Counted from the stretch's first letter, positions 36,644-46,615 are shown. The stretch is 64,000 bases of DNA from Hoeflea sp. BAL378 (GCF_000759435.1 NZ_JRJG01000016.1:1-64000), one strand, 5' to 3'. Translations and numbers: made by a program. The notes: a model not told the origin generated them from the sequence alone.

Positions 36644-37288
36644 CTAGTATTCCACGCCGATCTGCGCCTTCACGCCCGAGCGGAACGGATGCTTGATCAT
36701 TTCCATCTCGGTCACCAGGTCGGCGAACTCGATGAGCTCTTCCTTGGCGTTGCGGCCGGTGAGCACGACATGGGTCATCGGCGGCTTTTCTTCCTTCAGG
36801 AAGGCGATGACGTCATTGACGTCGAGATAGTCGTAGCGCAGGGCGATGTTGATCTCGTCGAGCAGCACCATGGAGTTGCGCTCGTCGCGGATCATCTCCT
36901 TGGCCTTTTTCCAGGCGGCCTGGGCCATCTCGATGTCGCGGGCCTTGTCCTGCGTCTCCCAGGTGAAGCCCTCGCCCATGGTGTGGAACTGGCAGAGGTC
37001 GGAGAAATGCCTGAGGATCAGGTCGCGTTCGCCGGTGGACATCGCGCCCTTGATGAACTGCACTACCGCGCAGCGCTTGCCGTGGGCGATGTGGCGGAAG
37101 ATCATGCCGAAGGCCGCCGACGACTTGCCCTTGCCCTTGCCGGTGTGGACGATCACCAGGCCCTTCTCGCCGGTCTTGGTGGCCATGATCTTCTCGCGCG
37201 CGGCCTTCTTCTTGGCCATCTTGTCGGCGTGCCGCGCGTTGAGATCCTCCTCGCTCATGCCGTCGGTGATTTTTCCGCGTTCGCTCAT
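36644..37288 (-). CDS. cobO: Cob(I)yrinic acid a,c-diamide adenosyltransferase
   Basis: ATP:corrinoid adenosyltransferase that attaches the upper adenosyl ligand. The 214-residue CobO/CobA-type protein has a P-loop (VIVHTGKGKGKSSAAFG) and GEGFTWETQ and VLLDEINIALRYDYLD motifs. It lies downstream of cobN in the riboswitch-headed gene string. Confidence 0.95.
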   Translation of the reverse strand: MSERGKITDGMSEEDLNARHADKMAKKKAAREKIMATKTGEKGLVIVHTGKGKGKSSAAFGMIFRHIAHGKRCAVVQFIKGAMSTGERDLILRHFSDLCQFHTMGEGFTWETQDKARDIEMAQAAWKKAKEMIRDERNSMVLLDEINIALRYDYLDVNDVIAFLKEEKPPMTHVVLTGRNAKEELIEFADLVTEMEMIKHPFRSGVKAQIGVEY

Positions 37289-37351
37289 TGCCTGTCCATC
37301 CTGTTTCTCTTCAGTTCCGGCGCCTCAAGCGCCGCCCCGCCCGCCATCGGC

Positions 37352-37789
37352 TCACGCGCCCTGCGCGGGCGCGAAAGGCTTGGCGAACCAGATCCGCTGC
37401 GGCGCGCCGGCGGTGGCGGGCAGCCTGCCGCATTCAGTATAGCCCAATTCCTTGTAAAACCGCGGCGCCTGGAATTCGAACGTGTCGAGATAGACGCCGA
37501 CCAGGCCGGTCTCCCGTGCATACTCTTCCGCCTTGGCCAGAAGCGCGCGGCCGATGCCGTTGCCCCGCTCGGTCTCGGCCACGCCGAGCAGCTTGATGTA
37601 CAGCCAGCCCTGGATGGAATAGCCCACCAGCCCGCCGGCAAGATCAAGATCGGCGCTCGCCGCCTTGAGTTCGAAGCGGACCGGATCGAACGGATAGCCG
37701 AGCTCCGCGGCGGTGGCGTCGATCAGCTCCTCCACCGCATGGGAGAAGGCGCCGTCATTGCTTTCGACCGTGGTGATGGTGATGGTCAT
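37352..37789 (-). CDS. GNAT family N-acetyltransferase
   Basis: A 145-residue GNAT protein with the acetyl-CoA loop in KLLGVAETERGNGIGRALLAKAEEYA and the terminal RFYKELGYTECGRL. The ATG at 37789 is 2 bases after the GFA gene's end. Substrate unknown. It sits between cobN and cobO, so it is probably co-transcribed with B12 genes although no corrin role is evident. Confidence 0.82.
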   Translation of the reverse strand: MTITITTVESNDGAFSHAVEELIDATAAELGYPFDPVRFELKAASADLDLAGGLVGYSIQGWLYIKLLGVAETERGNGIGRALLAKAEEYARETGLVGVYLDTFEFQAPRFYKELGYTECGRLPATAGAPQRIWFAKPFAPAQGA

Positions 37790-37791
37790 GC

Positions 37792-38190
37792 TCAGCCCTC
37801 GTCTTTCGGCAGGTCGTCGACCACGTTCAGCCAGCCGACGCGTTCGTTCCAGTGATCGTGTTGCCGCATCGTGATTGCGGCCGGTTCTTCGAGCAGCATG
37901 ACATAGAAATCGGTCTCGCCCGGCCGTTGGTCGGATTGATAGCTCAACGGCGCGCCGCAATGGGAGCAAAAGCCGCGTTTCACGCCGGGAGACGACGCAA
38001 AGAACCGCAGCGGCTCCCCTTCCAGGAAACCGTCCTGCGAGGCCACGGTGAAGAAGCTCGTCACCGGCGACGAGGTCGCCCGGCGGCAGCTTTCGCAGTG
38101 ACAGTGATTGGCGCCGATGATGGCGCCCTTGACCCTCAGGCGCACGCCGCCGCACAGGCATTTTCCGGTGAGCTCACCCATGTCGGCCAT
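37792..38190 (-). CDS. GFA family protein (CENP-V/GFA domain)
   Basis: A 132-residue zinc-binding GFA-domain protein. The metal ligands are in GKCLCGGVRLRVKG, ANHCHCESCRRATSSP and GFCSHCGAPL. Related proteins include glutathione-dependent formaldehyde-activating enzyme, but most members have no proven activity. Start at 38190 (MADMGELTG) or 38181; both overlap the cobN stop, indicating coupling. Confidence 0.85.
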   Translation of the reverse strand: MADMGELTGKCLCGGVRLRVKGAIIGANHCHCESCRRATSSPVTSFFTVASQDGFLEGEPLRFFASSPGVKRGFCSHCGAPLSYQSDQRPGETDFYVMLLEEPAAITMRQHDHWNERVGWLNVVDDLPKDEG

Positions 38191-41100
38191 CTCCTTGCGC
38201 CAGTTGGGACAGGGCGAACTTGGCCGAATTCGATTTCGGCGTCCACAGCTCGCGCGAAATCGCCTCCTCGAATTTCTGCGCCATCTCCTTGAGCGCATCG
38301 GGATTCTTCTCGCGCAGGAAGGCGAGCGTGTCCTCGTCCTGGAGATAGGCCTGGTAGACCGCCTCGAAATGAGCATCCCGCACCGCGCCCGTCGTGGCCG
38401 CGAAGGCGAACAAATAATCCACCGTCGCCGCCATCTCGAAGGCGCCCTTGTAGCCGTGGCGCTTGACGCCGTCGATCCATTTCGGATTGACCGCGCGGCC
38501 GCGCACGACGCGGGCGATCTCTTCTTCCAGCGAGCGGATCACCGGCCGCTCGGGCCGGGAATGATCATTGTGGTAGACCGCCGGCCTTGTGCCGCGCGCG
38601 GCTTCCACCGCCGCCGTCATGCCGCCCTCGAACTGGTAGTAGTCGTCGGAATCGAGAAGATCATGCTCGCGGTTGTCCTGGTTCTGCACCACGGCCTCCA
38701 CGGTGGACAATCGCTGCTCGAACAGTTCGTGCGCCGCCTGCCCCTCCTCGCCGGCGCCATAGGCATAGCCGCCCCAGACGACGAAGGCTTCGGCCAGCTC
38801 GCCGCGATCGGTCCAGCCGCCCTCGTCCATCAGCGCCTGCAGGCCCGCGCCATAGGCGCCGGGCTTGGAGCCGAACACGCGGAACGAGGCCTGCCGCGCC
38901 GCCTCTTCCGGAGACGACCCGGCGGCGATCAGCTTGGCCGTCTCGCTGCGCGCCCGGGCGGCGAGCGGGTTGTCGCCCTCGTCCTCCTCCAGCGCCGCCA
39001 CGGCGCGCGCGGCGCGGTCGAACAGCGCGATCTGGTCGGGGAAGGCGTCGCGGAAGAAGCCGGAGATCCTGAGCGTCACGTCGACCCGCGGCCGCTTCAT
39101 CTTGGCCATCGGGATGATCTCGTAGCCGGTGACCCGTCGCGAGGCCGGATCCCAGACCGGTTTCGCGCCGATCAGCGCCAGGGCCTGGGCGATGTCGTCG
39201 CCGCCGGTGCGCATGTTGGAGGTGCCCCAGGCGGTGAGCGCCATCGAGGTCGGCCATTCGCCGTGATCCTGGATGTGGCGGGTGACCAGCAGTTCCGCCG
39301 ACCTCTGCCCCAGCTCCCACGCCGCCGGCGTCGGCACCGCGCGGCTGTCGACCGAATAGAAGTTCCGCCCCGTCGGCAGCACGTCCGGCCGCCCCCTGGT
39401 CGGCGCGCCCGAGGGTCCCGGCGCCACGAAGCGGCCGTCGAGCGCGGTGAGCAGGCCCGCAAGTTCGGCGGCGCCGCAGGCCTGGACGGAGGGCTTCAGG
39501 CGGGTCTCGATCTCGTCCATCACCGCGCGGGTGTCGGCCCAGGCATCGGGCACTTGGGTGCGGCCGGAGACGAGTTCGATCGCCAGCAGCTCGATGCGTT
39601 CCACCGTGTCGCCATTGCTGCGCCAGGGGTCGGCGGAGACGGCTTGCAGTTCTGCCGGTTTGGGGCCGGTCCAGGGGTCTGCCATGGCGCAGTCGAGGGG
39701 GTCGAAGGAAGCTGTCGGAAAAGACCCCTCCCCAACCCCTCCCCACAAGGGGGAGGGGCTACCCGGCCGAGCCGGCTCAGAAGAAAATCCGGACTTCCTG
39801 CTGTTGATGGTTGTTTCGGAAGGCGCAACACCCGCGGCGTCGAGCCCCTCCCCCTTGTGGGGAGGGGTTGGGGAGGGGCTTTCTCTAACCAAGATTGGGG
39901 AGGGGTTTGTTCCCGAAACTCCCGCATCCCGCGCAATGGCCCGGTGCAGGCTGTCCCCGCCCGGCCCCTCGCCGCGCCTGATGCGCGCCAGCGTCACCAC
40001 CAGATCGGTGAGCAGCCCGCCCTCGGGCGACAGGCCGAAGATGTGCAGCCCGTCTCGGATCTGCATTTCCTTGAGGTCGCAGAGCCAGGCGTCGAGCTTT
40101 TCGAGCGCCAGGTCGTCGTCGTCGCCTTCGGCGATGCCCGCGTCCTGGTCGAGCCCGATGTCGCGCACCAGATCGAGGATCTGGCCCTTGAGCAGCTTGA
40201 GCCGTCGCGGATCGTGGCCCGAGGCCTCGTAATATTCGTCGACCAAGGCTTCCAGATGCTTGAGGGGGCCGTAGCTCTCCGCGCGCGTGAGCGGCGGCGT
40301 CAGGTGGTCGATGATCACCGCGGAAGCGCGGCGCTTGGCCTGGGTGCCCTCGCCCGGATCATTGACGATGAAGGGATAGACATGCGGCAGCGGCCCGAGC
40401 ACGGCCTCGGGATAGCACGCCCGCGACAGCGCCAGCGCCTTGCCCGGAAGCCATTCGAGATTGCCGTGCTTGCCCATGTGGACGATGGCGTGGGCGTCAA
40501 ATTCGCCGCGTAGCCAGGCGTAGAAGGCAAAATAGCCGTGCGGCGGCACAAGATCCGGCGCGTGGTAGCTCGCCTTCGGATCGATGTTGTAGCCGCGCGC
40601 CGGCTGGATGCCGGCCACCACATTGCCGTATCGCAGCAGCGCCAGATGGAACGCGCCGTCGCGATGGAACGGGTCCTCCTCCGGCGCGCCCCAGCGCGCG
40701 GTCACGGCGTCCCGGATGGACGGATCGAGGCTTTCGAAAAAGTGCCGGTACTCCGCGAGCGGCAGCGGCACGCCGCCGCTGCGGTCGGGCTTGAGCGCAT
40801 TGGTCGGCCCCGCCTTCAGCTCGGTCACCAGCGCGTCGCCGTCGGCGGGAAGCGCGCCGGTCTCGTATCCGGCGGCCTGCATGGCCTTGAGCACCTCCAC
40901 CGTGCCGGCGGGCGTATCGAGCCCGACGCCATTGGCGATGCGGCCGTCGCGGTTGGGGTAGTTGGCGAGAATGATCGCCACCCGCCGGTCCTTGGGCTCC
41001 GTGCGCCGGAGCCGCGCCCAGCGGGCGGCAAGCTCGGCCACGAAGGCCACCCGGTCGGGCTCGGGCGCGTGGGTGACGATGTTGGCCTGAACCGTCTCGT

Positions 41101-42115
41101 CGAACCGCGCCGCCGATTTGAACGAGACGGCGCGCGTGAGCACCCGTCCATCCACTTCGGGCAACGCCACATGCATGGCGAGATCGCGCGAGCCGAGGCC
41201 CTGGTGCGACGCCGCCCAGGCCTCGCGGCCGCCGCCGGCGAACACCGCCTGCAGCACCGGCGCGCCGGTGGATTCGAGCACCGTGCCCTTGCTCCGGCCT
41301 CCGGGCGAGGACACGGCGAAGCCAGTGGCGTTGATCACCACGTCTGGGGCCGCGTCAGCGAAGATCGCCTCGATGGTGCCGACAGAGACCGGATCCTTGA
41401 GGCTCGACACGAAGACCGGCAGCGCATTGACGCCCTGCTCCATCAAGGCATCGCACAGGGCCGCCACCGGCGCGGTCTGGCCGCTCTGCACCAGCGCCCG
41501 GTAGAAGCAGATCGCCGCCACCGGTGCGCCCGGAATCCAGCCCTTGCGCAGGTCATTGAGCGACGGATTGCCGGTCCCGGGATCCCAGAGCCCGGCCTTG
41601 AGCAGCGGCGCCGCCGGCCCCGGCAGGTCGCCGCCTCCAATCAGCGCCTCCGCGCACTCGATGAAGCCGCGCGCGTTCTCCGCCCCGCCCTCGATCAGAT
41701 AGGCCCAGAGGCTCTCCCGCGAGGGCTGGTCGAGCGTCGACAGCGGATCGAGCCCCGGATCGGGCCTGTCGTCGCCCGGCAGCGCGGCGATTTGAAACCC
41801 GTGGGTGACGGCGGCGGCGTGCAGGCTTTCGAGCACATAGGAAAAATAGCTCGCCCCGCCCAGCGCCCGGACGATGACCAGCTTCGCCCTGGGCGCCATT
41901 TTCGCCACGACGGTGTCGACCGACATCGGGTGCTTGAGGTCGGAGAGGCTCGCAAGCCGCCAGGACATCCGCCCCGCCGTCTGGCGCGCCGCGGCGATGC
42001 TCGCAAGCTCGGTGTCGGCGGCGCTGAGAAAGAGAACGTCGCCCGGGCTCTGGCCGAGATCGACGGCCTCGTCGCCATCGCTCAGGCTTCCCTTCTGGGC
42101 GACGAGAAGATGCAT
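38174..42115 (-). CDS. cobN: Cobaltochelatase subunit CobN
   Basis: The large subunit of the ATP-dependent CobNST chelatase that inserts cobalt late, into hydrogenobyrinate a,c-diamide. The 1313-residue length is near the usual size plus an insertion. Core CobN/magnesium-chelatase-H motifs include HMGKHGNLEWLPGKALALS and NDPGEGTQAKRR. Residues about 735-800 carry an in-frame inverted-repeat insertion (ESPSPTPPHKGEG through PSPLWGGVGEG) not expected in the family. cobS and cobT are not in the window. Overlaps the GFA gene. Confidence 0.95.
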   Translation of the reverse strand: MHLLVAQKGSLSDGDEAVDLGQSPGDVLFLSAADTELASIAAARQTAGRMSWRLASLSDLKHPMSVDTVVAKMAPRAKLVIVRALGGASYFSYVLESLHAAAVTHGFQIAALPGDDRPDPGLDPLSTLDQPSRESLWAYLIEGGAENARGFIECAEALIGGGDLPGPAAPLLKAGLWDPGTGNPSLNDLRKGWIPGAPVAAICFYRALVQSGQTAPVAALCDALMEQGVNALPVFVSSLKDPVSVGTIEAIFADAAPDVVINATGFAVSSPGGRSKGTVLESTGAPVLQAVFAGGGREAWAASHQGLGSRDLAMHVALPEVDGRVLTRAVSFKSAARFDETVQANIVTHAPEPDRVAFVAELAARWARLRRTEPKDRRVAIILANYPNRDGRIANGVGLDTPAGTVEVLKAMQAAGYETGALPADGDALVTELKAGPTNALKPDRSGGVPLPLAEYRHFFESLDPSIRDAVTARWGAPEEDPFHRDGAFHLALLRYGNVVAGIQPARGYNIDPKASYHAPDLVPPHGYFAFYAWLRGEFDAHAIVHMGKHGNLEWLPGKALALSRACYPEAVLGPLPHVYPFIVNDPGEGTQAKRRASAVIIDHLTPPLTRAESYGPLKHLEALVDEYYEASGHDPRRLKLLKGQILDLVRDIGLDQDAGIAEGDDDDLALEKLDAWLCDLKEMQIRDGLHIFGLSPEGGLLTDLVVTLARIRRGEGPGGDSLHRAIARDAGVSGTNPSPILVRESPSPTPPHKGEGLDAAGVAPSETTINSRKSGFSSEPARPGSPSPLWGGVGEGSFPTASFDPLDCAMADPWTGPKPAELQAVSADPWRSNGDTVERIELLAIELVSGRTQVPDAWADTRAVMDEIETRLKPSVQACGAAELAGLLTALDGRFVAPGPSGAPTRGRPDVLPTGRNFYSVDSRAVPTPAAWELGQRSAELLVTRHIQDHGEWPTSMALTAWGTSNMRTGGDDIAQALALIGAKPVWDPASRRVTGYEIIPMAKMKRPRVDVTLRISGFFRDAFPDQIALFDRAARAVAALEEDEGDNPLAARARSETAKLIAAGSSPEEAARQASFRVFGSKPGAYGAGLQALMDEGGWTDRGELAEAFVVWGGYAYGAGEEGQAAHELFEQRLSTVEAVVQNQDNREHDLLDSDDYYQFEGGMTAAVEAARGTRPAVYHNDHSRPERPVIRSLEEEIARVVRGRAVNPKWIDGVKRHGYKGAFEMAATVDYLFAFAATTGAVRDAHFEAVYQAYLQDEDTLAFLREKNPDALKEMAQKFEEAISRELWTPKSNSAKFALSQLAQGDGRHG
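39725..39878. repeat. Inverted-repeat element inserted in frame inside cobN
   Basis: Arms of 36 bases (39725-39760 and 39843-39878) are exact reverse complements around an 82-base interior. Arm sequence (AGCCCCTCCCCCTTGTGGGG type) matches the intergenic element at 30047-30206 almost base for base. The reading frame stays open, encoding a Pro/Gly/Ser-rich patch in a region between CobN blocks. Confidence 0.88.
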
Positions 42116-42119
42116 GCCG

Positions 42120-43172
42120 TCAGCCTGTCAATCCGGCAAGGCTCGCGCGGATCGCCGTCTCGTCGATGTCGCGCAGGCCGATCACCACCAGCCGCGTGCC
42201 GCGCGCCTCGCCCGCGCCCCAGGGCCGGTCGAAATGCGTGTCGATGCGCGCGCCCACCGCCTGCACCACCATCCGCATCGGCTTGCCCGCCATGTCGGCA
42301 AAGCCCTTGAGACGCAGGATGTCGTGGCTGATGATCAGGCTCTTGAGGCCTTCGGTGAAGGCGGCCGCGTCGGTGACAGGGCCGAGTGTGACGACGAAGC
42401 TCTCGAACTCGTCGTGATCGTGCTCGTGGCCGTCGGCATGGTGGATCTCGTGGTGCGACTTGCGGTTGGCGATGTCGTCCTCGGTGCCGATGCCGAGGCC
42501 CAGCAGCACCTCCGGCGCCACCTCGCCCTGGCGCGCCTCGATGAACACCGGCTTCCGGGAAAGATGCGCGAGGATGCCATCGCGGACCCCGTTCAGATCT
42601 GCGGCGCTGATCAGGTCGGTCTTGTTGAGCACGATCAGGTCGGCGGCCATCAACTGGTCCTCGAACAGCTCCTCGAGCGGGCTGTCGTGGTCGAGCCCCT
42701 CGTCGGCCAGGCGCTGGGCGTCGAGCTTGTCGTGGTCGTCGGCAAAGCGGCCTGCGGCGACCGCGGCGCTGTCGACCACGGTGACGACGCCGTCGACGGT
42801 CACCTGGGTCTTGATGCCCGGCCAGTTGAAGGCGGCGACCAGCGGCTGCGGCAGCGCCAGGCCCGAGGTCTCGATGACGATGTGGTCGGGGCGGTTGGCG
42901 CGCGCCAAGAGCTTTTCCATGGTCGGGATGAAATCGTCGGCCACGGTGCAGCAGATGCAGCCATTGGTGAGCTCGACGATATCGTCTTCCGAGCAGACCT
43001 CGTCGCCGCAGCCCTTGAGCACGTCGCCGTCGACGCCCAGATCGCCGAACTCGTTGATGATCAGCGCGATCCGCTTGCCCTTGGCATTGGCGAGCATGTG
43101 GCGGATCAGCGTGGTCTTGCCGGCGCCCAGAAAGCCGGTGATCACGGTTGCGGGGATCTTGGAGCCATTCAT
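42120..43172 (-). CDS. cobW: CobW family GTP-binding metallochaperone
   Basis: A 350-residue G3E GTPase. The N-terminal Walker A is VITGFLGAGKTTLIRH. The metal-binding CXCC motif is in TNGCICCTVADD and a histidine-rich linker (HHEIHHADGHEHDHDEFE) precedes the C-terminal CobW domain. It is thought to deliver cobalt to CobNST. Located 4 bases upstream of cobN in the same unit. Confidence 0.95.
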   Translation of the reverse strand: MNGSKIPATVITGFLGAGKTTLIRHMLANAKGKRIALIINEFGDLGVDGDVLKGCGDEVCSEDDIVELTNGCICCTVADDFIPTMEKLLARANRPDHIVIETSGLALPQPLVAAFNWPGIKTQVTVDGVVTVVDSAAVAAGRFADDHDKLDAQRLADEGLDHDSPLEELFEDQLMAADLIVLNKTDLISAADLNGVRDGILAHLSRKPVFIEARQGEVAPEVLLGLGIGTEDDIANRKSHHEIHHADGHEHDHDEFESFVVTLGPVTDAAAFTEGLKSLIISHDILRLKGFADMAGKPMRMVVQAVGARIDTHFDRPWGAGEARGTRLVVIGLRDIDETAIRASLAGLTG

Positions 43173-43176
43173 CGGG

Positions 43177-43698
43177 TTAACCCTTCATCTTGAGCGGCAG
43201 GCCGGCGGTGACGAAATGAACCTCGTCGGCCAGGCTTGCGATGGATTGGTGGAGGCGGCCGGCATGGTCGCGGAAGGCCCGCGCCATGGCGTTGTCGGGC
43301 ACGATGCCGAGGCCCACCTCGTTGGAAACGAACACAACCGGCCCCTTGAGACCGGGAATCGTGGCGGCAAGCCCGTCGAACGCCTGGGAAATGTCGTGTT
43401 CGCCCAGCATCAGATTGGTGACCCACAGCGTCAGGCAATCGACCAGGATCGGCCGGTCCGGCTTTGCCTGGTCGGCGAGCGTCCGGGCGAGATCGAGCGG
43501 CGCCTCGATCGTCTCCCAGCCCTGCCCGCGCCGGGACTGGTGCGCGGCTATGCGGTCGCGCATCTCCTCGTCCCAGGCCTGGCCGGTGGCGACATAGAGC
43601 CTGTTTGGCGCGGCGGTCTCGACCAGGCTTTCGGCGAAGGCCGATTTGCCCGAGCGCGCGCCGCCGAGCACCAGCGTCACCTGCCTGAGTGCGCTCAC
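43177..43698 (-). CDS. cobP: Adenosylcobinamide kinase / adenosylcobinamide-phosphate guanylyltransferase
   Basis: A 173-residue CobP/CobU enzyme that phosphorylates adenosylcobinamide and adds GMP. The P-loop is in [17 protein letters not shown], followed by [13 protein letters not shown] and [24 protein letters not shown]. The GTG at 43698 is chosen because it forms a GTGA overlap with the cbtA stop and gives the normal N-terminus. Confidence 0.94.
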   Translation of the reverse strand: MSALRQVTLVLGGARSGKSAFAESLVETAAPNRLYVATGQAWDEEMRDRIAAHQSRRGQGWETIEAPLDLARTLADQAKPDRPILVDCLTLWVTNLMLGEHDISQAFDGLAATIPGLKGPVVFVSNEVGLGIVPDNAMARAFRDHAGRLHQSIASLADEVHFVTAGLPLKMKG

Positions 43699-44468
43699 GC
43701 CCGCTGCTCCGCCGGCACGCGGGAGAGGAAATGGCCCAGCAGCCCGCCGAGCAGCAGCCAGAAGAACAGCGTCGTCGCCAGCGAGGCGGCGGCATAGGCC
43801 GAGGCGAGATAGGCGGGGACGTCGCTGGAGATGTCGTCGGGCACCGGCGCGCCCCAGACATGCGGTGCGGCGATCAGCACCAGGCCCAGCGCCCTGGCGA
43901 CCCATTCCGGCCTGAGCGCCACGAGCCACAGGCCGAGGGCCGAGGCGCCGACCGTGACCATCCACCAGCCCTGCCGGTCAGCCAGATCGGCATGGGGAAA
44001 TCCCGGCACCGCCGGCGGCAGGCCGAAGGACGGCGCAAGCTGGACGCAGAACCAGGCCCCGGCGCCCAAGAGCAGGCCGCGCATCAGCCCGTCGCGTCCG
44101 GCCGGAAACTCGATGCCCGCGATCAGCGCCACCGCCGCCAGCATCAGCGCGAAGCCCGCGCCGGCAACGAGATTGGCGAGCACGGTATCGCCCAGCCGAC
44201 CGAGGCCGAGCATGGACTCGTCGCCCTCGTCATGGGTGTGATCATTTGCGTCATGATCCTGCCCCGCCGTAGCGGTGACCTCGGGTGTTTCGGATCCGGC
44301 GGCGGTGGTCGAGGACACGGCCTCGGCCGCGCCATGATCATGGCCACCGCCTTCATAGGTTTCCGCCTGCAGGATCAGCGGAACGATCTTGACATATTGG
44401 GCGGGCGTCATCGCCATACCGGCAATGAGCCCGGCGGCGAGAGCCGCCAGGAGCAACCTGACAATCAT
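43695..44468 (-). CDS. cbtA: CbtA family probable cobalt transporter subunit
   Basis: A 257-residue membrane protein with about five to six helices ([17 protein letters not shown] at the start) and a histidine/acid-rich loop ([16 protein letters not shown]). CbtA was defined by comparative genomics as a B12-riboswitch-controlled cobalt transporter, paired with CbtB. It is the second gene after the riboswitch. Confidence 0.9.
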   Translation of the reverse strand: MIVRLLLAALAAGLIAGMAMTPAQYVKIVPLILQAETYEGGGHDHGAAEAVSSTTAAGSETPEVTATAGQDHDANDHTHDEGDESMLGLGRLGDTVLANLVAGAGFALMLAAVALIAGIEFPAGRDGLMRGLLLGAGAWFCVQLAPSFGLPPAVPGFPHADLADRQGWWMVTVGASALGLWLVALRPEWVARALGLVLIAAPHVWGAPVPDDISSDVPAYLASAYAAASLATTLFFWLLLGGLLGHFLSRVPAEQRA

Positions 44469-44480
44469 GGCATCAATCCC

Positions 44481-44660
44481 TTAGTGGCAGGGAAAGCCGT
44501 AGGAATGCCGTGTGTCGTGCGCCGCGTCGTGCAGCGCCTGGGAATTGGCGAGGCCAACCCCGAACACCAGGATGGAGCCGATGACCAGCGCCATCAGGCC
44601 GGCGACAGTGCGCGCGCCGATGCGGTCGGTGAGGGAAAGCGTTTGAATCTTGGCAGCCAT
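44481..44660 (-). CDS. cbtB: CbtB family cobalt transporter subunit (59 aa)
   Basis: A 59-residue one-helix protein (TVAGLMALVIGSILVFGVGLANS) ending with a histidine-rich motif HDAAHDTRHSYGFPCH, which is typical of CbtB and likely binds cobalt. The ATG at 44660 follows a GGAGG ribosome site. First gene of the riboswitch-controlled unit, 12 bases before cbtA. Confidence 0.9.
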   Translation of the reverse strand: MAAKIQTLSLTDRIGARTVAGLMALVIGSILVFGVGLANSQALHDAAHDTRHSYGFPCH

Positions 44661-44719
44661 GACAACCTCCGTGAATGGCTTCGGGAGAAAACCTCTCCCA
44701 AAGGTCCGGCTCTCAACCG

Positions 44720-45070
44720 GTGCGAATGGCAGGTCTCCTGGCTCGCGGGTCGTGTCGACGTTGCCGTCGACATCGGCAAATGCCGGCCTTCCCAACGTGT
44801 CCTGCGGTCATGAAAACGGGACGATTCGTAGATATAGAGGCGTCCGCGCCTGTTGATCATGCCGCCACGTCAGTGGCTTGTCCGGTCCGGACTGGAGCAG
44901 TGCAGGTCGACACCATTGTCTTGCCGCACGCCCGGCCTCCGGGGCCGGTGACATTTGCCTCGCCGCTCTACAGTCGCGGGGTCGGCTGCGATAAAGATGC
45001 CCTGATTGGGTCCATCCCTCCGCATTCCCTTTTGATCCTGAAAACCGGACTGGTTTTCTGGAACCATTCG
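44720..45070 (-). promoter_or_regulatory. Cobalamin riboswitch upstream of cbtB
   Basis: On the minus strand the conserved elements occur in order: ATCAAAAGGGAATGCGG (about 45019-45036), GACCCCGCGACTGTAGAGCGG (about 44964-44984), GCCACTG (44871-44877) and the B12 box AGCCAGGAGACCTGCC (44728-44743). Together these are the signature of an adenosylcobalamin riboswitch. It ends about 60 bases before cbtB and would repress cbtB-cbtA-cobP-cobW-cobN and possibly cobO when B12 is plentiful. Outer borders are approximate. Confidence 0.93.
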
Positions 45071-45154
45071 AAGCTCAAGTGATACGGATGCAGCGGCCCG
45101 CTGTCAATCGCGACAGCGCCATCACCCGCTCCATCCGCGACCGGTGTTCCCGCC

Positions 45155-46615
45155 TCAGACGGGCGCCGCCATCGCCATGATCCGCTCGAAGCCCACCAGC
45201 CGGTCGAGCTCCGATGCGATCTCGTCGAGCGCGGCGTCCACGTCGCCGCGGAAATCGGTCGCCCCGCCGTTCAGCCCGAACCCCGCCAGCAGCCGGGCGC
45301 GGTAGGCGTCGGAGTCGAACAGCCCGTGCAGATAGGTGCCCGACACGAGGCCGTCGGCCGAGACCGCGCCGTCGGGACGTCCGTCGATCAGCGTCATCGG
45401 CCTCAGCGCATCCGGGCCGCGGCTCACGCCCAAATGGATCTCGTAGCCCGACAGCGCCACATCATGCACCGCCGAGCGGGCCTTGATGTTGCGCACGGTC
45501 TTTTCCGGCGCCATCTCGGTGTCGATGTCGAGGAACCCCAGGCCTTCCGCCTCGGTGTCGCCGCCCTCGATTCCTAACGGGTCGCGCACGCTGCGCCCCA
45601 GCATCTGCAGCCCGCCGCAGATGCCGATGATCATCCCGCCGCGGCGGCGGTGCGCCTCGAGGTCCCGGTCCCAGCCCTGGCTGCGGAAGAAGGCGAGATC
45701 GGCGATGGTGGATTTCGATCCCGGCAGGATCACCAGGCCCGCGTCGGCGGGCAAGGGTTCGCCGGGACGCACGAACACCAGCTCCACCTCGGGCTCGGTC
45801 TTGAGCGGATCGAAATCATCGAAATTGGCGATCCGCGACAGCACCGGCACCGCGACCTTGAGCGCCCGCGCCTCGCCGCGCACGAGCCGCTCGAGCGCCA
45901 CCGAATCCTCGGCCGGCAGCCGTGCGGCGGCCTTCAGCCAGGGAACCACGCCGAGGCAGGGCCAGCCTGTGAAGCCGGCGATGGCGGAAATGCCGTCGTC
46001 GAACAGGCTCACATCGCCGCGGAACTTGTTGATGAGATAGCCCGCGATCATCGCCCGGTCGTCCGCGGGCAGGATCGTGTGGGTGCCCACCACCGAGGCG
46101 ATCACGCCGCCGCGGTCGATGTCGCCGACCAGCACCACCGGCACCCGTGCGCGTGTCGCAAATCCCATATTGGCGATGTCGCCGGCGCGAAGGTTGATCT
46201 CCGCCGGAGAGCCCGCGCCTTCGACCAGCACCAGGTCGGCGCCGGCGCCCACGCGGGCGAAACTGTCCATCACCGCCGCCATGAGTTCGGGCTTGAGCTT
46301 CTGGTAGTCGCGGCCGCGGGCGTGGCCCACCACCCTGCCCTGCACCACCACCTGCGAGCCGGTCTCCGATTGCGGCTTGAGCAGCACCGGGTTCATGTGC
46401 ACGCTGGCAGGCACCCGGCAGGCCAGCGCCTGCAGCCATTGCGCCCGGCCGATCTCGCCGCCGTCATCGGCGACGGCGGCGTTGTTGGACATGTTCTGCG
46501 GCTTGAACGGGCGCACGCTGAGGCCGCGATTGGCCGCAAGCCGGCAGAAGCCCGCGACCAGCACGGTCTTGCCCACGTCCGACCCGGTTCCCTGAAACAT
46601 CACTGCGCGTGTCAT
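45155..46615 (-). CDS. cobQ: Cobyric acid synthase
   Basis: Glutamine-dependent amidase that amidates carboxylates b, d, e and g of adenosylcobyrinate a,c-diamide. The 486-residue protein has an N-terminal nucleotide-binding domain ([31 protein letters not shown]) and a C-terminal class I amidotransferase domain with its cysteine in [14 protein letters not shown]. Stands upstream of the riboswitch on the same strand as a single gene. Confidence 0.95.
   Translation of the reverse strand: MTRAVMFQGTGSDVGKTVLVAGFCRLAANRGLSVRPFKPQNMSNNAAVADDGGEIGRAQWLQALACRVPASVHMNPVLLKPQSETGSQVVVQGRVVGHARGRDYQKLKPELMAAVMDSFARVGAGADLVLVEGAGSPAEINLRAGDIANMGFATRARVPVVLVGDIDRGGVIASVVGTHTILPADDRAMIAGYLINKFRGDVSLFDDGISAIAGFTGWPCLGVVPWLKAAARLPAEDSVALERLVRGEARALKVAVPVLSRIANFDDFDPLKTEPEVELVFVRPGEPLPADAGLVILPGSKSTIADLAFFRSQGWDRDLEAHRRRGGMIIGICGGLQMLGRSVRDPLGIEGGDTEAEGLGFLDIDTEMAPEKTVRNIKARSAVHDVALSGYEIHLGVSRGPDALRPMTLIDGRPDGAVSADGLVSGTYLHGLFDSDAYRARLLAGFGLNGGATDFRGDVDAALDEIASELDRLVGFERIMAMAAPV

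Noticed and set aside
38108-40513. 801-aa plus-strand frame
   Set aside because: Antisense to cobN; no protein family features.
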